NCBI GenBank assembly: GCA_004293295.1 | Contig: RDYC01000233.1 | Coordinates: forward strand, 1 to 10,844 | Length of the DNA: 10,844 nt | Source of the DNA: Bacteroidota bacterium | GTDB taxonomy: Bacteria > Bacteroidota > Bacteroidia > UKL13-3 | Direction: 5' to 3' | Shown here: positions 1 through 7,162 of the stretch, piece after piece | Layout of the letters: each line of letters opens with the position of its first letter | Numbering within the stretch: the stretch's first letter is position 1 | Notes under the pieces: model-generated | Told to the model about the DNA's origin: nothing | Database searches by the model: none | Seen by the model: only the letters and a program-made list of their open reading frames with translations | Position numbers and translations under genes: made by a program

Positions 1-908
1 CCATGGTTGAAAGTGCTTTGCCCAAGCATCAGGAAATAGCCGAGCAAATTATAGAAGCTTGTTTGCCATTTACAGGGAACTCAATAAGGATTGGAATAAC
101 CGGTGTTCCTGGAGTGGGTAAAAGTTCTTTCATTGAAAAATTTGGGCTACATTTGATTAATGCCCATCAAAAAAAAGTAGCCGTATTAGCCATTGACCCT
201 AGCAGTTCTATTTCGCATGGCAGCATATTGGGTGATAAAACGCGGATGGAACACTTATCAGTTCATCCAAGTGCCTATATACGTCCAACGGCTTCCGGTT
301 TAGCGTTGGGAGGTGTTTCTCGTAAAACAAGAGAGAGTATTTATCTCTGCGAAGCCGCAGGCTTTAATACCATTATTGTAGAAACCGTTGGTGTAGGGCA
401 ATCAGAAACCGCAGTACACTCAATGGTTGACTTTTTTTTATTGCTGATGCTTGCAGGTGCAGGCGATGAATTACAAGGCATCAAAAGAGGCATTATGGAA
501 ATGGCCGATGCCTTGGTAATTACCAAGGCTGATGGAGAAAATAAAACCAAAGCAAAGCTGGCAGCTGCTGAGTATAAAAGAGCCATGCACTTGCTACCGC
601 CTCATGCTGCCGGTTGGATTCCAGAAACAGCCGTTTGCTCGGCAACTGATAATACCGGGATGGGCGAAGTTTGGGGAATGATAGAAAAATACCATCGCCA
701 TAGTTTACTAAACAACTACTTTGCGCAAAAACGATCTCATCAGGCATTATATTGGTTAGAAGAAACCATTAACGGACAATTGAAACAATGGTTTCTCAGC
801 AAGCCGAGTATGCAGGAAAACTACAATCAGTTAAAGCAGCAAGTGATTGATGGAAGCATTACATCCTACCAGGCATCCAGACAATTGCTGGAGTTGTTTA
901 AAGGATAG
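1..908 (+). CDS. meaB: MeaB/ArgK-type G3E GTPase, 5' end outside the window
   Basis: This is a chaperone GTPase of the MeaB/ArgK family (MMAA in humans). In this family the protein gates cofactor loading and protects adenosylcobalamin-dependent methylmalonyl-CoA mutase in the cytoplasm. Numbering from the first Met at base 3, the P-loop GVPGVGKSS is at residues 34-42, the Mg-site DPSSS at 65-69, the switch motif ETVGVGQSE at 127-135 and the base-recognition motif TKAD at 174-177. The Met at base 3 is probably internal. The residues after it (VESALPKHQ) align with a point about 25-30 residues into E. coli ArgK, so the real start lies upstream. The 301 visible residues fit a full length of about 330. 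The base-recognition motif has Thr where NKxD is usual. No mutase or other B12 gene is in view. Family assignment is strong; the partner enzyme is inferred. Confidence 0.93.
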   Translation, partial: MVESALPKHQEIAEQIIEACLPFTGNSIRIGITGVPGVGKSSFIEKFGLHLINAHQKKVAVLAIDPSSSISHGSILGDKTRMEHLSVHPSAYIRPTASGLALGGVSRKTRESIYLCEAAGFNTIIVETVGVGQSETAVHSMVDFFLLLMLAGAGDELQGIKRGIMEMADALVITKADGENKTKAKLAAAEYKRAMHLLPPHAAGWIPETAVCSATDNTGMGEVWGMIEKYHRHSLLNNYFAQKRSHQALYWLEETINGQLKQWFLSKPSMQENYNQLKQQVIDGSITSYQASRQLLELFKG

Positions 909-929
909 GTTATAAATCAGAACTTTTAG

Positions 930-937
930 TAATTTTG
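930..937 (+). promoter_or_regulatory. Possible -7 element before the ATPase gene
   Basis: TAATTTTG is an exact match to the Bacteroidota -7 consensus TAnnTTTG. It ends only 4 bases before the ATG at 942, so a transcript from it would be almost leaderless. I see no TTG at the usual 17-23 bp upstream. It may be chance in AT-rich DNA, and read-through from meaB is an equally good explanation. Confidence 0.2.
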
Positions 938-941
938 AATC

Positions 942-2051
942 ATGAGCAAGCAAAACCATATTACGGAACTGCATATTGAAAATTTTAAATCCATCAAACA
1001 AATGGATATTAAACCCAAACGCATCAATATTTTTGTAGGTAAACCCAATGTGGGCAAAAGCAATATCTTGGAGGCATTGAGTTTGTTGGGTGAAAGTATA
1101 ATTGACCGAAGATTAATTCGTTTTAACCACGCGTATCAGCTTTTTTATGATAATGAAGAAGTAAATCCAATAAAGGTATTTACCAACAAGACTTCTGCAT
1201 TTATAAATAAAGCTAATGATGGAGGTAGTTTATTTGATTTTGTGCTATCAGAAGATGGTTTATCAGATAACGCTTATAACCAATATCGTGAAGGGGCATT
1301 GCAACGATATATACAGCAAATAAGGTACGTTCAGGAAAATAAAACAGGGATGCAATTTGCTGAGAGCTCAGATGAGGATTATAGTTCTTTTAGATGGCTT
1401 AAGTTGGAACGTTCTGGTGCGATTTTTGGCACAGAAGCAGTAGTAGGGTCGCTAACATCTAATCTAAGGGTATACAAGTTTGATTCTACGTTAAAAGAGT
1501 TTAAAAATCAATTTACGGGCTTTTTAAGCACGCCATTTGGGGATAATTTGCTCTGTATATTAAACACCAATAAAAGTTTAAGGTCAACCGTAGCTTCGTT
1601 TTTTGAAGAGTATGGGCTTGACTTTTTAATAGACCAGCAAAACAACATGTTTGAAATTCAAAAGCGAGTAGATGGTATCTCGTATAAATATGAATATGGT
1701 TTAACCGCGGATACACTTAGAAGAGTTATTTTTTATGTAGCAGCCATTAAATCCAATACTGATGCGGTGTTATTGTTTGAAGAACCGGAAGCCCATTGTT
1801 TTCCGCCTTATATTGCTCAAATGGCACACGAAATGATAGAGGCTAAAACCAACCAGTTTTTTATTGCTACACATAGCCCATATTTACTAAACACCATTGT
1901 TGAAAACACCGATTATGAAGAGTGTGCTGTTTATGTTACCGCATACAAAGATTATCAAACGGTGGTAAGGGAATTAACCAGAGATGAGATAGGCGAAATG
2001 CTCAATTACGGAACGGATGTTTTTACCAATTACGAAGCATTTATCAATTAA
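942..2051 (+). CDS. OLD/AAA15-like ABC-type ATPase of a two-gene module
   Basis: This is a 369-residue ATPase of the SMC/ABC-like class seen in OLD nucleases and AAA15/AAA_21 proteins. The N-terminal ITELHIENFKSI strand pattern is typical. The Walker A motif GKPNVGKS is at residues 33-40, the Walker B plus D-loop LLFEEPEAH at 277-285, and the switch histidine in IATHSP at 308-313 (H311). The ABC signature is degenerate: GLTADTLRRV near 253-262 sits where LSSGxxR is usual. The middle part (about 55-250) is divergent and lacks recognisable motifs. The protein ends soon after the ATPase core, so it has no fused Toprim domain, unlike class 1 OLD proteins. The next gene starts 3 bp after its stop, which suggests translational coupling. 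Relatives act in phage defence (OLD, PARIS AriA, Gabija) or DNA metabolism; the role here is inferred. ATPase fold near certain, function unknown. Confidence 0.85.
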   Translation: MSKQNHITELHIENFKSIKQMDIKPKRINIFVGKPNVGKSNILEALSLLGESIIDRRLIRFNHAYQLFYDNEEVNPIKVFTNKTSAFINKANDGGSLFDFVLSEDGLSDNAYNQYREGALQRYIQQIRYVQENKTGMQFAESSDEDYSSFRWLKLERSGAIFGTEAVVGSLTSNLRVYKFDSTLKEFKNQFTGFLSTPFGDNLLCILNTNKSLRSTVASFFEEYGLDFLIDQQNNMFEIQKRVDGISYKYEYGLTADTLRRVIFYVAAIKSNTDAVLLFEEPEAHCFPPYIAQMAHEMIEAKTNQFFIATHSPYLLNTIVENTDYEECAVYVTAYKDYQTVVRELTRDEIGEMLNYGTDVFTNYEAFIN

Positions 2052-2054
2052 TGT

Positions 2055-2540
2055 ATGGATACGAGGTTAATTCCAGAATGCTACTTAGATACGGCATTAA
2101 TTGAAGTTCTTGGTTATCCAAGTCCAAGCCACCAACAGAATAATAGTAATGTTCTTAAGGCACTTGATGCTAAAGGGTATAACAACACGGTAGGCATTGG
2201 TGTTATTGATAGAGATAAAACTCAACCTAAAAAATTAGAAACGGAGTATTCACTGGTTAAAAAAGTAGGGGACATTAGTATTTACAGGAAAGATGACTCA
2301 AAGCGGTTTGTAATCGTTCATCCCAATATTGAAAAGTGGATTCTGGAAGTGGGCGAAAAAGCAGACGTTTCACCTGAAGATTATGGTGTTCCATCAGACT
2401 TAAAGGCGTTGAAGTCAATAAGTAAAAGTGCTAAAATACAAAGTAATCCAAATGTCAGAAACTATATAAATGCCCTAAAAATGAGGGATACAGCCATAAA
2501 AAAGTTAAAAGAGTTGATTGAGGAAACATTAAAATTATAA
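2055..2540 (+). CDS. Small protein with Toprim-like acidic motifs, ATPase partner
   Basis: This 161-residue protein has no domain I can name with certainty. Three features resemble a compact Toprim/OLD-nuclease-like fold. A strand leads into an acidic residue and helix (RLIPECYLDTALIEVLG, E8). A hydrophobic strand ends in a DxD (VGIGVIDRDK, D52 and D54). A second strand runs into HPNIEKWI (E93), reminiscent of the PxxIExx segment after DxD in DUF4435-type proteins. The C-terminus (about 140-161) is a Lys/Glu-rich helix. There is no signal peptide or membrane segment, so it is probably cytosolic. An in-frame stop at 2049-2051 excludes an earlier start, and the ATG at 2055 lies 3 bp after the ATPase stop. 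It is probably co-translated with and dependent on the ATPase, perhaps as its effector or nuclease. The gene is real; the Toprim assignment is inference. Confidence 0.75.
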   Translation: MDTRLIPECYLDTALIEVLGYPSPSHQQNNSNVLKALDAKGYNNTVGIGVIDRDKTQPKKLETEYSLVKKVGDISIYRKDDSKRFVIVHPNIEKWILEVGEKADVSPEDYGVPSDLKALKSISKSAKIQSNPNVRNYINALKMRDTAIKKLKELIEETLKL

Positions 2541-2573
2541 TCATAACGTAATGTTGAATAATTGAAATGGCTT

Positions 2574-3302
2574 ATGAAAAAACAATGGTGGATACTTGGG
2601 TTAATTGCTATAGCCTCCTGCTCAACCCCTTATTACGTTAATAAAACGCAGGTAACCAACATTCGTGTGCAAGCAGATAGTTTGCGCCTGTATGATACTG
2701 CTTTAGCCAATATCATTGCCCCATATAAACAACAGTTAGATGCTCAAATGAAGGAAGTGATTGGTGTTGCAGATCAGACGTTAACCAAAGAGTTGCCTGA
2801 TGGGTGCTTGGGGAATATGGTGGCCGATGCTTGTTTAAGTTATGCGGTTAAGGTATATCCTCAACAAGTTGATTTTTGTATCTTAAACAATGGCGGAATT
2901 AGGATACCATCTATTCAACAAGGTAGCATAACGGTAGAAAAAATATACGAGTTGATGCCCTTTGATAATATGATTGAGGTGGTTGAAATAAGCGGTGAAA
3001 AGTGCCAGGAATTGTTTGCGTGGATTGCTAAAAACAAAGGTGTTCCGGTAAGTGGTGTACAACTTACACTTAATCAAGGAAATCCTACAGAAATAACCAT
3101 TCAGGGGGTACCTTTTAACAACAAAAAAACGTATCATGTGGCTACTACTGATTTTTTATCAAATGGTGGTGATGGATTAACCATGCTTGCTGATGGTAAG
3201 CGCTTTACAACCAATTATAAACTACGCGATGCCATTATTGCTTATATCAAAAGCAATCAACCCCTTAAAGCCAATAACAATGGACGTATCAAACAAAATT
3301 AA
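2574..3302 (+). CDS. 5'-nucleotidase C-terminal (substrate-binding) domain lipoprotein
   Basis: This 242-residue protein consists of the 5_nucleotid_C domain (Pfam PF02872), the part of UshA-type 5'-nucleotidases that binds the nucleoside. The start at 2574 gives MKKQWWILGLIAIASC, a lipoprotein signal with lipobox IASC and the lipidated Cys at residue 16. A TTG at 2562 in the same frame would only add four residues in front of it. Visible family motifs are LGNMVADA (79-86), the substrate-loop NNGGIR (105-110), LMPFDN (127-132) and SNGGDG (196-201). It lacks any metallophosphatase domain; that domain is encoded by the next gene, whose start overlaps this one by 23 nt. The two presumably assemble in the periplasm into one nucleotidase or nucleotide pyrophosphatase. 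Family assignment is strong; the exact substrate is unknown. Confidence 0.88.
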   Translation: MKKQWWILGLIAIASCSTPYYVNKTQVTNIRVQADSLRLYDTALANIIAPYKQQLDAQMKEVIGVADQTLTKELPDGCLGNMVADACLSYAVKVYPQQVDFCILNNGGIRIPSIQQGSITVEKIYELMPFDNMIEVVEISGEKCQELFAWIAKNKGVPVSGVQLTLNQGNPTEITIQGVPFNNKKTYHVATTDFLSNGGDGLTMLADGKRFTTNYKLRDAIIAYIKSNQPLKANNNGRIKQN

Positions 3303-4230
3303 CCGCAAAAATTTTATAAAAACGGGGTTAGCCATGGGGGCACTGGCTGTTACCAATCAGTTTCCATTGGATGCTTTCGCAAAACGGCAATTGGTTAAGG
3401 TAAGCATTTTGCATACCAACGACTGGCATAGTAGAATAGAGGCTTTTCCTAGAGATGGTGGAAAGTATGCAGGAATTGGAGGTGCAGCAACCCGGGCAGC
3501 ATTGATAAAAAAAATAAGAAAAGAGGAAGAACATGTGCTGTTATTAGATGCCGGGGACATTTTTCAAGGTACACCTTACTTTAATTTTTTTGGAGGTGAG
3601 TTGGAGTACAAGCTCATGAGTGCCATGGGTTATGATGCAGCTACGCTGGGGAACCATGATTTTGATAATGGCATTAACGGCATCACCAGTCAACTTAAAC
3701 ACGCCACCTTTAGTTTAATTAATTGCAACTACGATTTTGGCAACACCCCACTTAAAGAATTGGTAAAACCATACCGCATATTTAATAAAGGAGGTGTAAG
3801 GATAGGGGTAATTGGTGTGGGTATAGATTTAAACGGTTTGGTGCCTAACCAACTTTTTGGTGAAGTAAAATACCGTGATCCACTTTTATTGGCGGATAAT
3901 CTTGCCAAAGAATTAAAACAGCAGAAAAAATGTGACGTGGTTATTTGTTTATCTCACCTTGGCTTTGAATATGCCTCTGATAAAATCAGTGATAAAAAAT
4001 TGGCCGAAAAATCAGCATTTATTGATGTAATTATTGGCGGGCATACCCATACTTTTTTGCCACAACCTATAACAATTAAAAATATTCAAAGCAAAGAGGT
4101 GATAGTTAACCAAGTAGGTTGGGCTGGCTTGCAATTGGGTAAAATAGATTTGTTGTTTGATGCGGCCGGAAATGTTGTAAACAGTGGGATTGGCGCGAAT
4201 TTGTACATATCCGAAAGCAACTGTTCATAA
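3280..4230 (+). CDS. Exported metallophosphatase, catalytic half of split 5'-nucleotidase
   Basis: This 316-residue calcineurin-like phosphoesterase corresponds to the N-terminal domain of UshA-type 5'-nucleotidases. Metal-site motifs are in the canonical order: HTNDWH (45-50, D48 and H50), LLLDAGD (87-93), GNHDFD (124-129), SHLG (225-228) and GGHTHT (253-258). I place the start at 3280. The N-terminus MDVSNKINRKNFIKTGLAMGA then reads as an export signal of twin-arginine type, with Arg-Lys in place of Arg-Arg, followed by a hydrophobic stretch. The frame stays open upstream to 3187, but those residues lie inside the preceding gene and would bury the signal. The chain ends after the catalytic domain, and the substrate-binding half is the upstream lipoprotein. 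The two genes overlap by 23 nt and are probably coupled. Hydrolysis of extracellular nucleotides for phosphate or purine scavenging is inferred. Confidence 0.9.
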   Translation: MDVSNKINRKNFIKTGLAMGALAVTNQFPLDAFAKRQLVKVSILHTNDWHSRIEAFPRDGGKYAGIGGAATRAALIKKIRKEEEHVLLLDAGDIFQGTPYFNFFGGELEYKLMSAMGYDAATLGNHDFDNGINGITSQLKHATFSLINCNYDFGNTPLKELVKPYRIFNKGGVRIGVIGVGIDLNGLVPNQLFGEVKYRDPLLLADNLAKELKQQKKCDVVICLSHLGFEYASDKISDKKLAEKSAFIDVIIGGHTHTFLPQPITIKNIQSKEVIVNQVGWAGLQLGKIDLLFDAAGNVVNSGIGANLYISESNCS

Positions 4231-4446
4231 TTGTTGATACATTATTGTTTTTAATCCAGAAACAAGTGTATTCCTTTAAAAAAACAGCCCAAATTTGTAA
4301 GATTAAAAAATTATAATCTGCATAAAAAAACAACAAACACAAACACTTACAACAGAACTGAATTTTCCTAATAAAATATTACGTAAAAAAAATTTTTTTA
4401 TTCACAATAAATAATCCATTTTCACAAGCGAAAAGAGTATTGAAAT
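4231..4446. other. AT-rich region upstream of dnaA, possible origin or autoregulatory region
   Basis: These 216 bp contain no gene. They hold long A and T runs, an inverted repeat AGATTA (4300-4305) / TAATCT (4314-4319), the palindromic tract TAAAAAAAATTTTTTTA (4384-4400), and one perfect DnaA box overlapping its end. I see no clean TAnnTTTG promoter and no convincing terminator for the upstream gene. A single strong box fits dnaA autoregulation better than a full oriC, which would normally show a cluster of boxes. Confidence 0.35.
4398..4406 (+). promoter_or_regulatory. DnaA box
   Basis: TTATTCACA matches the consensus TTATNCACA exactly. It lies 41 bp before the dnaA start, at the edge of the A/T palindrome. 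A weaker copy, ATTTTCACA at 4418-4426 in the same orientation, has two mismatches and sits 20 bp downstream. The placement suggests DnaA binding to its own promoter region. Confidence 0.5.
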
Positions 4447-5883
4447 ATGATTGATAAAACTGCAGATAGTGTTTGGAATAATTGTTTAAAACTGATTCAG
4501 GATAATGTTTCACCCCAAAGCTTTAAAACTTGGTTTGAACCCATAAAGCCGGTTAAATTGGATAATAAAATTCTTACCATTCAAGTGCCGAGCCAATTCT
4601 TTTACGAATGGTTGGAAGAACATTACGTAACTTTATTGAAAAAAACTCTTAAACAAGAATTAGGGCCGGGCTCACGCTTGGAGTATAATATTATTGTAGA
4701 AAATACCAGTAATAATTCCAACCCTTATGTGGTAAATATTCCCGGAAGCAATAACGCCAAAGCAGATACTCAAAATGTTGGCATGCCTCTTAACTTAAGC
4801 AGCAACATCAGGAATCCATTTATTATACCGGGTTTAAAAAAGGTAAATATAGATAGTAACCTTAATCCTAATCAAAACTTTGATACCTTTATTGAAGGAG
4901 ATTGTAACCGTTTAGCTAGGTCGGCCGGATTTGCAGTTGCAAACAAACCCGGTGGAACCTCATTTAATCCGTTGATGATTTTTAGTGAAACCGGATTAGG
5001 AAAAACACATTTGGTGCAAGCCATTGGAAACATGATTAAGCAAAACAGCAAGAACAAGGTTGTGCTTTATGTGCCGGTAGAGAAATTCACCAACCAATTT
5101 GTAGAAGCGGTGAGAAACAACAGCAACCAGGATTTCTTAAATTTCTACCAAAATATTGATGTACTTATTGTTGATGATGTGCAATTTTTGGAGAACAAAC
5201 AAAAGACCCAAGAAATATTCTTCACCATATTCAATCATTTACACCAACAAGGGAAACAAATTATACTTACCAGCGATAGGGCTCCAAAGGATTTGAAAGG
5301 GATGGATGAGCGTTTATTATCACGTTTCAAATGGGGCTTATCATGCGATTTACAGCAACCTGATTTTGAAACAAGGTTAGCCATACTTGAACACAACATG
5401 TACAACGATGGTATTACGCTAAGCCGTGATGTGGTAGAATACGTTGCACATAATATTAATAATAATATTCGCGAATTGCGCGGTGCTTTAGTTTCTCTAT
5501 TGGCTCAAGCTTCATTAAACCGCAAAGAGGTAACTCTTGAGTTGGCGAAGCAGATATTGAAGAACTTTGTAAAGAACTCTTCACGTGAGATTTCAATTGA
5601 GTTTATACAAAAATTGGTTTGCGATTACTTCAGCATCCCCGTTGATTTGGTAAAATCAAAAACCCGTAAACGTGAAATTGTGCAAGCACGTCAAATCAGC
5701 ATGTTTTATGCAAAGGACTTAACCAAGGCTTCATTAAAAACTATAGGCATGCATTTTGGCGGTAGAGATCACTCTACGGTTATTCATGCCTGTCAAACAG
5801 TAAATGATTTAATTGAAACAGATAAGAAATTCAAATCAGATATTGAAGAAATTGGAAAACGCATCAAAATTAATTTGGTGTAA
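4447..5883 (+). CDS. dnaA: Chromosomal replication initiator DnaA
   Basis: The protein has 478 residues and the standard DnaA layout. Domain I occupies about 1-85 (VWNNCLKLIQDNVSPQSFKTWF), followed by an Asn-rich linker at about 86-140. The AAA+ domain III (about 141-350) has Walker A TGLGKTH (182-188), Walker B VLIVDDVQ (239-246), the arginine-finger box ERLLSRFKWG (288-297, R293) and sensor II IRELRGAL (341-348, R342). Domain IV (about 380-478) carries the signature GGRDHSTVIHACQTV (438-452) that reads the DnaA box. Two residues stand out. S180 replaces the first Gly of the GxxGxGKT loop, and RELRG replaces the common RELEG. All catalytic residues (K186, T187, D243, D244) remain, so it should be active. 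It probably has its own promoter in the AT-rich gap upstream and ends at a strong hairpin terminator. Confidence 0.98.
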   Translation: MIDKTADSVWNNCLKLIQDNVSPQSFKTWFEPIKPVKLDNKILTIQVPSQFFYEWLEEHYVTLLKKTLKQELGPGSRLEYNIIVENTSNNSNPYVVNIPGSNNAKADTQNVGMPLNLSSNIRNPFIIPGLKKVNIDSNLNPNQNFDTFIEGDCNRLARSAGFAVANKPGGTSFNPLMIFSETGLGKTHLVQAIGNMIKQNSKNKVVLYVPVEKFTNQFVEAVRNNSNQDFLNFYQNIDVLIVDDVQFLENKQKTQEIFFTIFNHLHQQGKQIILTSDRAPKDLKGMDERLLSRFKWGLSCDLQQPDFETRLAILEHNMYNDGITLSRDVVEYVAHNINNNIRELRGALVSLLAQASLNRKEVTLELAKQILKNFVKNSSREISIEFIQKLVCDYFSIPVDLVKSKTRKREIVQARQISMFYAKDLTKASLKTIGMHFGGRDHSTVIHACQTVNDLIETDKKFKSDIEEIGKRIKINLV

Positions 5884-5896
5884 AAAAACAAACTAT

Positions 5897-5926
5897 AAAA
5901 AAAGCCACTTCAAAGTGGCTTTTTTT
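5897..5926. terminator. Bidirectional Rho-independent terminator between dnaA and the convergent PLP-enzyme gene
   Basis: The stem GCCACT (5904-5909) pairs with AGTGGC (5914-5919) around a TCAA loop. It is extended by seven A's on the left and seven T's on the right. It starts 14 bases after the dnaA stop and lies about 20 bases beyond the stop of the minus-strand gene. The A/T flanks make it functional in both directions. Confidence 0.9.
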
Positions 5927-5946
5927 ATGCAATAAATTAAACGAGT

Positions 5947-7107
5947 TTATCCTAGTGCTTGCTTTAAGTCAGCCAATAAATCCGGCAACTCTTCAACGCC
6001 AATGCTCAGCCGCAATAAATTATCAACCACACCAGCAGCTTCCCTTTCAGCTTTAGGGATACTGGCATGCGTCATCGTTGCAGGATGATTGATTAAGCTT
6101 TCAACACCTCCTAAGCTTTCAGCTAAAGTAAATACTTTAAATGATGAAGCAAACTTAAAAGTGGCGTCAAGGTCGGCCCCTTTAAGCACAATAGAAATCA
6201 TACCGCCAAAATCACGCATCTGTTTTTTAGCAATGTCGTGGTTTGGATGATCAGTAAACCCCGGCCAGTATACTTTTTCTATTTTAGGATGGTTACGCAA
6301 GAAATGAGCAATTTCTCTGCCATTTTCGCAATGGGCCTTCATCCTTAAGTGCAATGTTTTAAGCCCTCTTAACACCAAAAAGGAATCTTGAGGTCCGGGA
6401 GTTGCACCACAACTGTTATGAATAAAAGCCAATTGCTCATGTAACGTATCATCATTCATTACCAAAGCCCCCATTACTACGTCACTATGTCCACCCAAAT
6501 ACTTGGTAACACTATGCATCACCACATCAGCTCCTAGGTCTAAAGGATTTTGTAAATAAGGTGAAGCAAACGTATTATCAATGGCCAATATTAAATTATG
6601 CTTTTTAGTAATGGCTGCGCAAGCTGCAATATCAACAATTTGCATAGTTGGGTTAGTGGGAGTTTCCACCCACACTAATTTGGTGTTTTTATTAATGTAA
6701 TTGTTGATGGTATTGGCATCTGTTAAATCAATAAAATGAAACTTAATTCCATAATTGGCAAACACCCTTACAAACATGCGGTAAGTACCACCGTATAAAT
6801 CATTTCCGGTAATTACCTCATCACCCGGGCGTAACAACTTGATTACAGCATCAGTGGCTCCCATACCACTGCTAAAACACAATCCGTGTTTTGCATTTTC
6901 TAGTGCAGCCAAGCATTTTTCCAACGCACTGCGTGTTGGATTCTTACCGCGTGCATAGGCATAACCTTTATGTTTTCCGGGGCTTTCCTGCGCATAGGTG
7001 CTGGTTTGGTAAATTGGGGTCATCACCGCACCGGTGGTTGGGTCAGGCTCTTGTCCGGCATGTATGGCTTTTGTGCCAAAACCTACTTCAGATGGATTTA
7101 ATTTCAT
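5947..7107 (-). CDS. Cystathionine gamma-synthase / gamma-lyase family PLP enzyme
   Basis: This 386-residue member of the Cys/Met-metabolism PLP enzyme family (fold type I) acts in transsulfuration in the cytoplasm. It is full length. The PLP lysine is K202 in HSVTKYLGGHSD. Other landmarks are YARGKNPTR (51-59, phosphate-binding Y51 and R53 from the neighbouring subunit), YGGTYR (105-110, stacking Tyr), AIDNTF (175-180, D177 to the pyridine nitrogen), FTLAESLGG (326-334) and the carboxylate-binding Arg in LLRLSIG (R366). The FTLAESLGGVES and MTHAS stretch is shared by gamma-synthases (MetB) and gamma-lyases, so the sequence alone does not decide between making cystathionine and cleaving it. 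The MetC beta-lyase type is less likely. No other methionine or cysteine gene is adjacent. It converges on dnaA, shares its terminator and has a close upstream promoter. Confidence 0.93.
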   Translation of the reverse strand: MKLNPSEVGFGTKAIHAGQEPDPTTGAVMTPIYQTSTYAQESPGKHKGYAYARGKNPTRSALEKCLAALENAKHGLCFSSGMGATDAVIKLLRPGDEVITGNDLYGGTYRMFVRVFANYGIKFHFIDLTDANTINNYINKNTKLVWVETPTNPTMQIVDIAACAAITKKHNLILAIDNTFASPYLQNPLDLGADVVMHSVTKYLGGHSDVVMGALVMNDDTLHEQLAFIHNSCGATPGPQDSFLVLRGLKTLHLRMKAHCENGREIAHFLRNHPKIEKVYWPGFTDHPNHDIAKKQMRDFGGMISIVLKGADLDATFKFASSFKVFTLAESLGGVESLINHPATMTHASIPKAEREAAGVVDNLLRLSIGVEELPDLLADLKQALG

Positions 7108-7130
7108 GAAATCGAAAATGAATTATTGCG

Positions 7131-7162
7131 CAAACTTAAACCTTTATGTGGTAATTAAACAA
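7131..7162 (-). promoter_or_regulatory. Bacteroidota-type promoter for the PLP-enzyme gene
   Basis: On the minus strand, TTG (7162-7160) is followed after 21 bp by TAAGTTTG (7138-7131), an exact TAnnTTTG. The ATG at 7107 is about 23 bases past the -7 element, giving a short leader with no room for a riboswitch. Confidence 0.5.

Larger units (their letters stand above)
929..2562. repeat. Imperfect 15-bp direct repeat flanking the ATPase cassette
   Basis: GTAATTTTGAATCAT at 929-943 and GTAATGTTGAATAAT at 2548-2562 match at 13 of 15 positions. They lie immediately outside the two-gene cassette: the first copy runs into the ATPase start codon, and the second begins 7 bases after the stop of the small gene. 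The interval given spans both copies. It could be an insertion scar, or two similar -7 promoter elements (TAATTTTG and TAATGTTG). Confidence 0.35.

Noticed and set aside
341..747. Minus-strand frames inside the MeaB gene (also inside the ATPase, nucleotidase and dnaA genes)
   Set aside because: They lie opposite strongly conserved coding sequence and show no domain motifs.
942..2540. Direct assignment of the cassette to PARIS, Gabija or a classical OLD system
   Set aside because: The ATPase has no fused Toprim, there is no UvrD-like helicase as in Gabija, and the second protein is much shorter than AriB. Only a general resemblance can be claimed.
2562..2573. TTG start for the 5'-nucleotidase C-terminal lipoprotein
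   Set aside because: It adds only MKWL before MKKQWW. The ATG at 2574 gives a normal lipoprotein signal with lipobox IASC, and ATG is the commoner start.
3187..3279. Longer start for the metallophosphatase
   Set aside because: The extra 31 residues lie wholly inside the upstream gene and would place the export signal in the interior. ATG 3280 gives a proper N-terminal signal.
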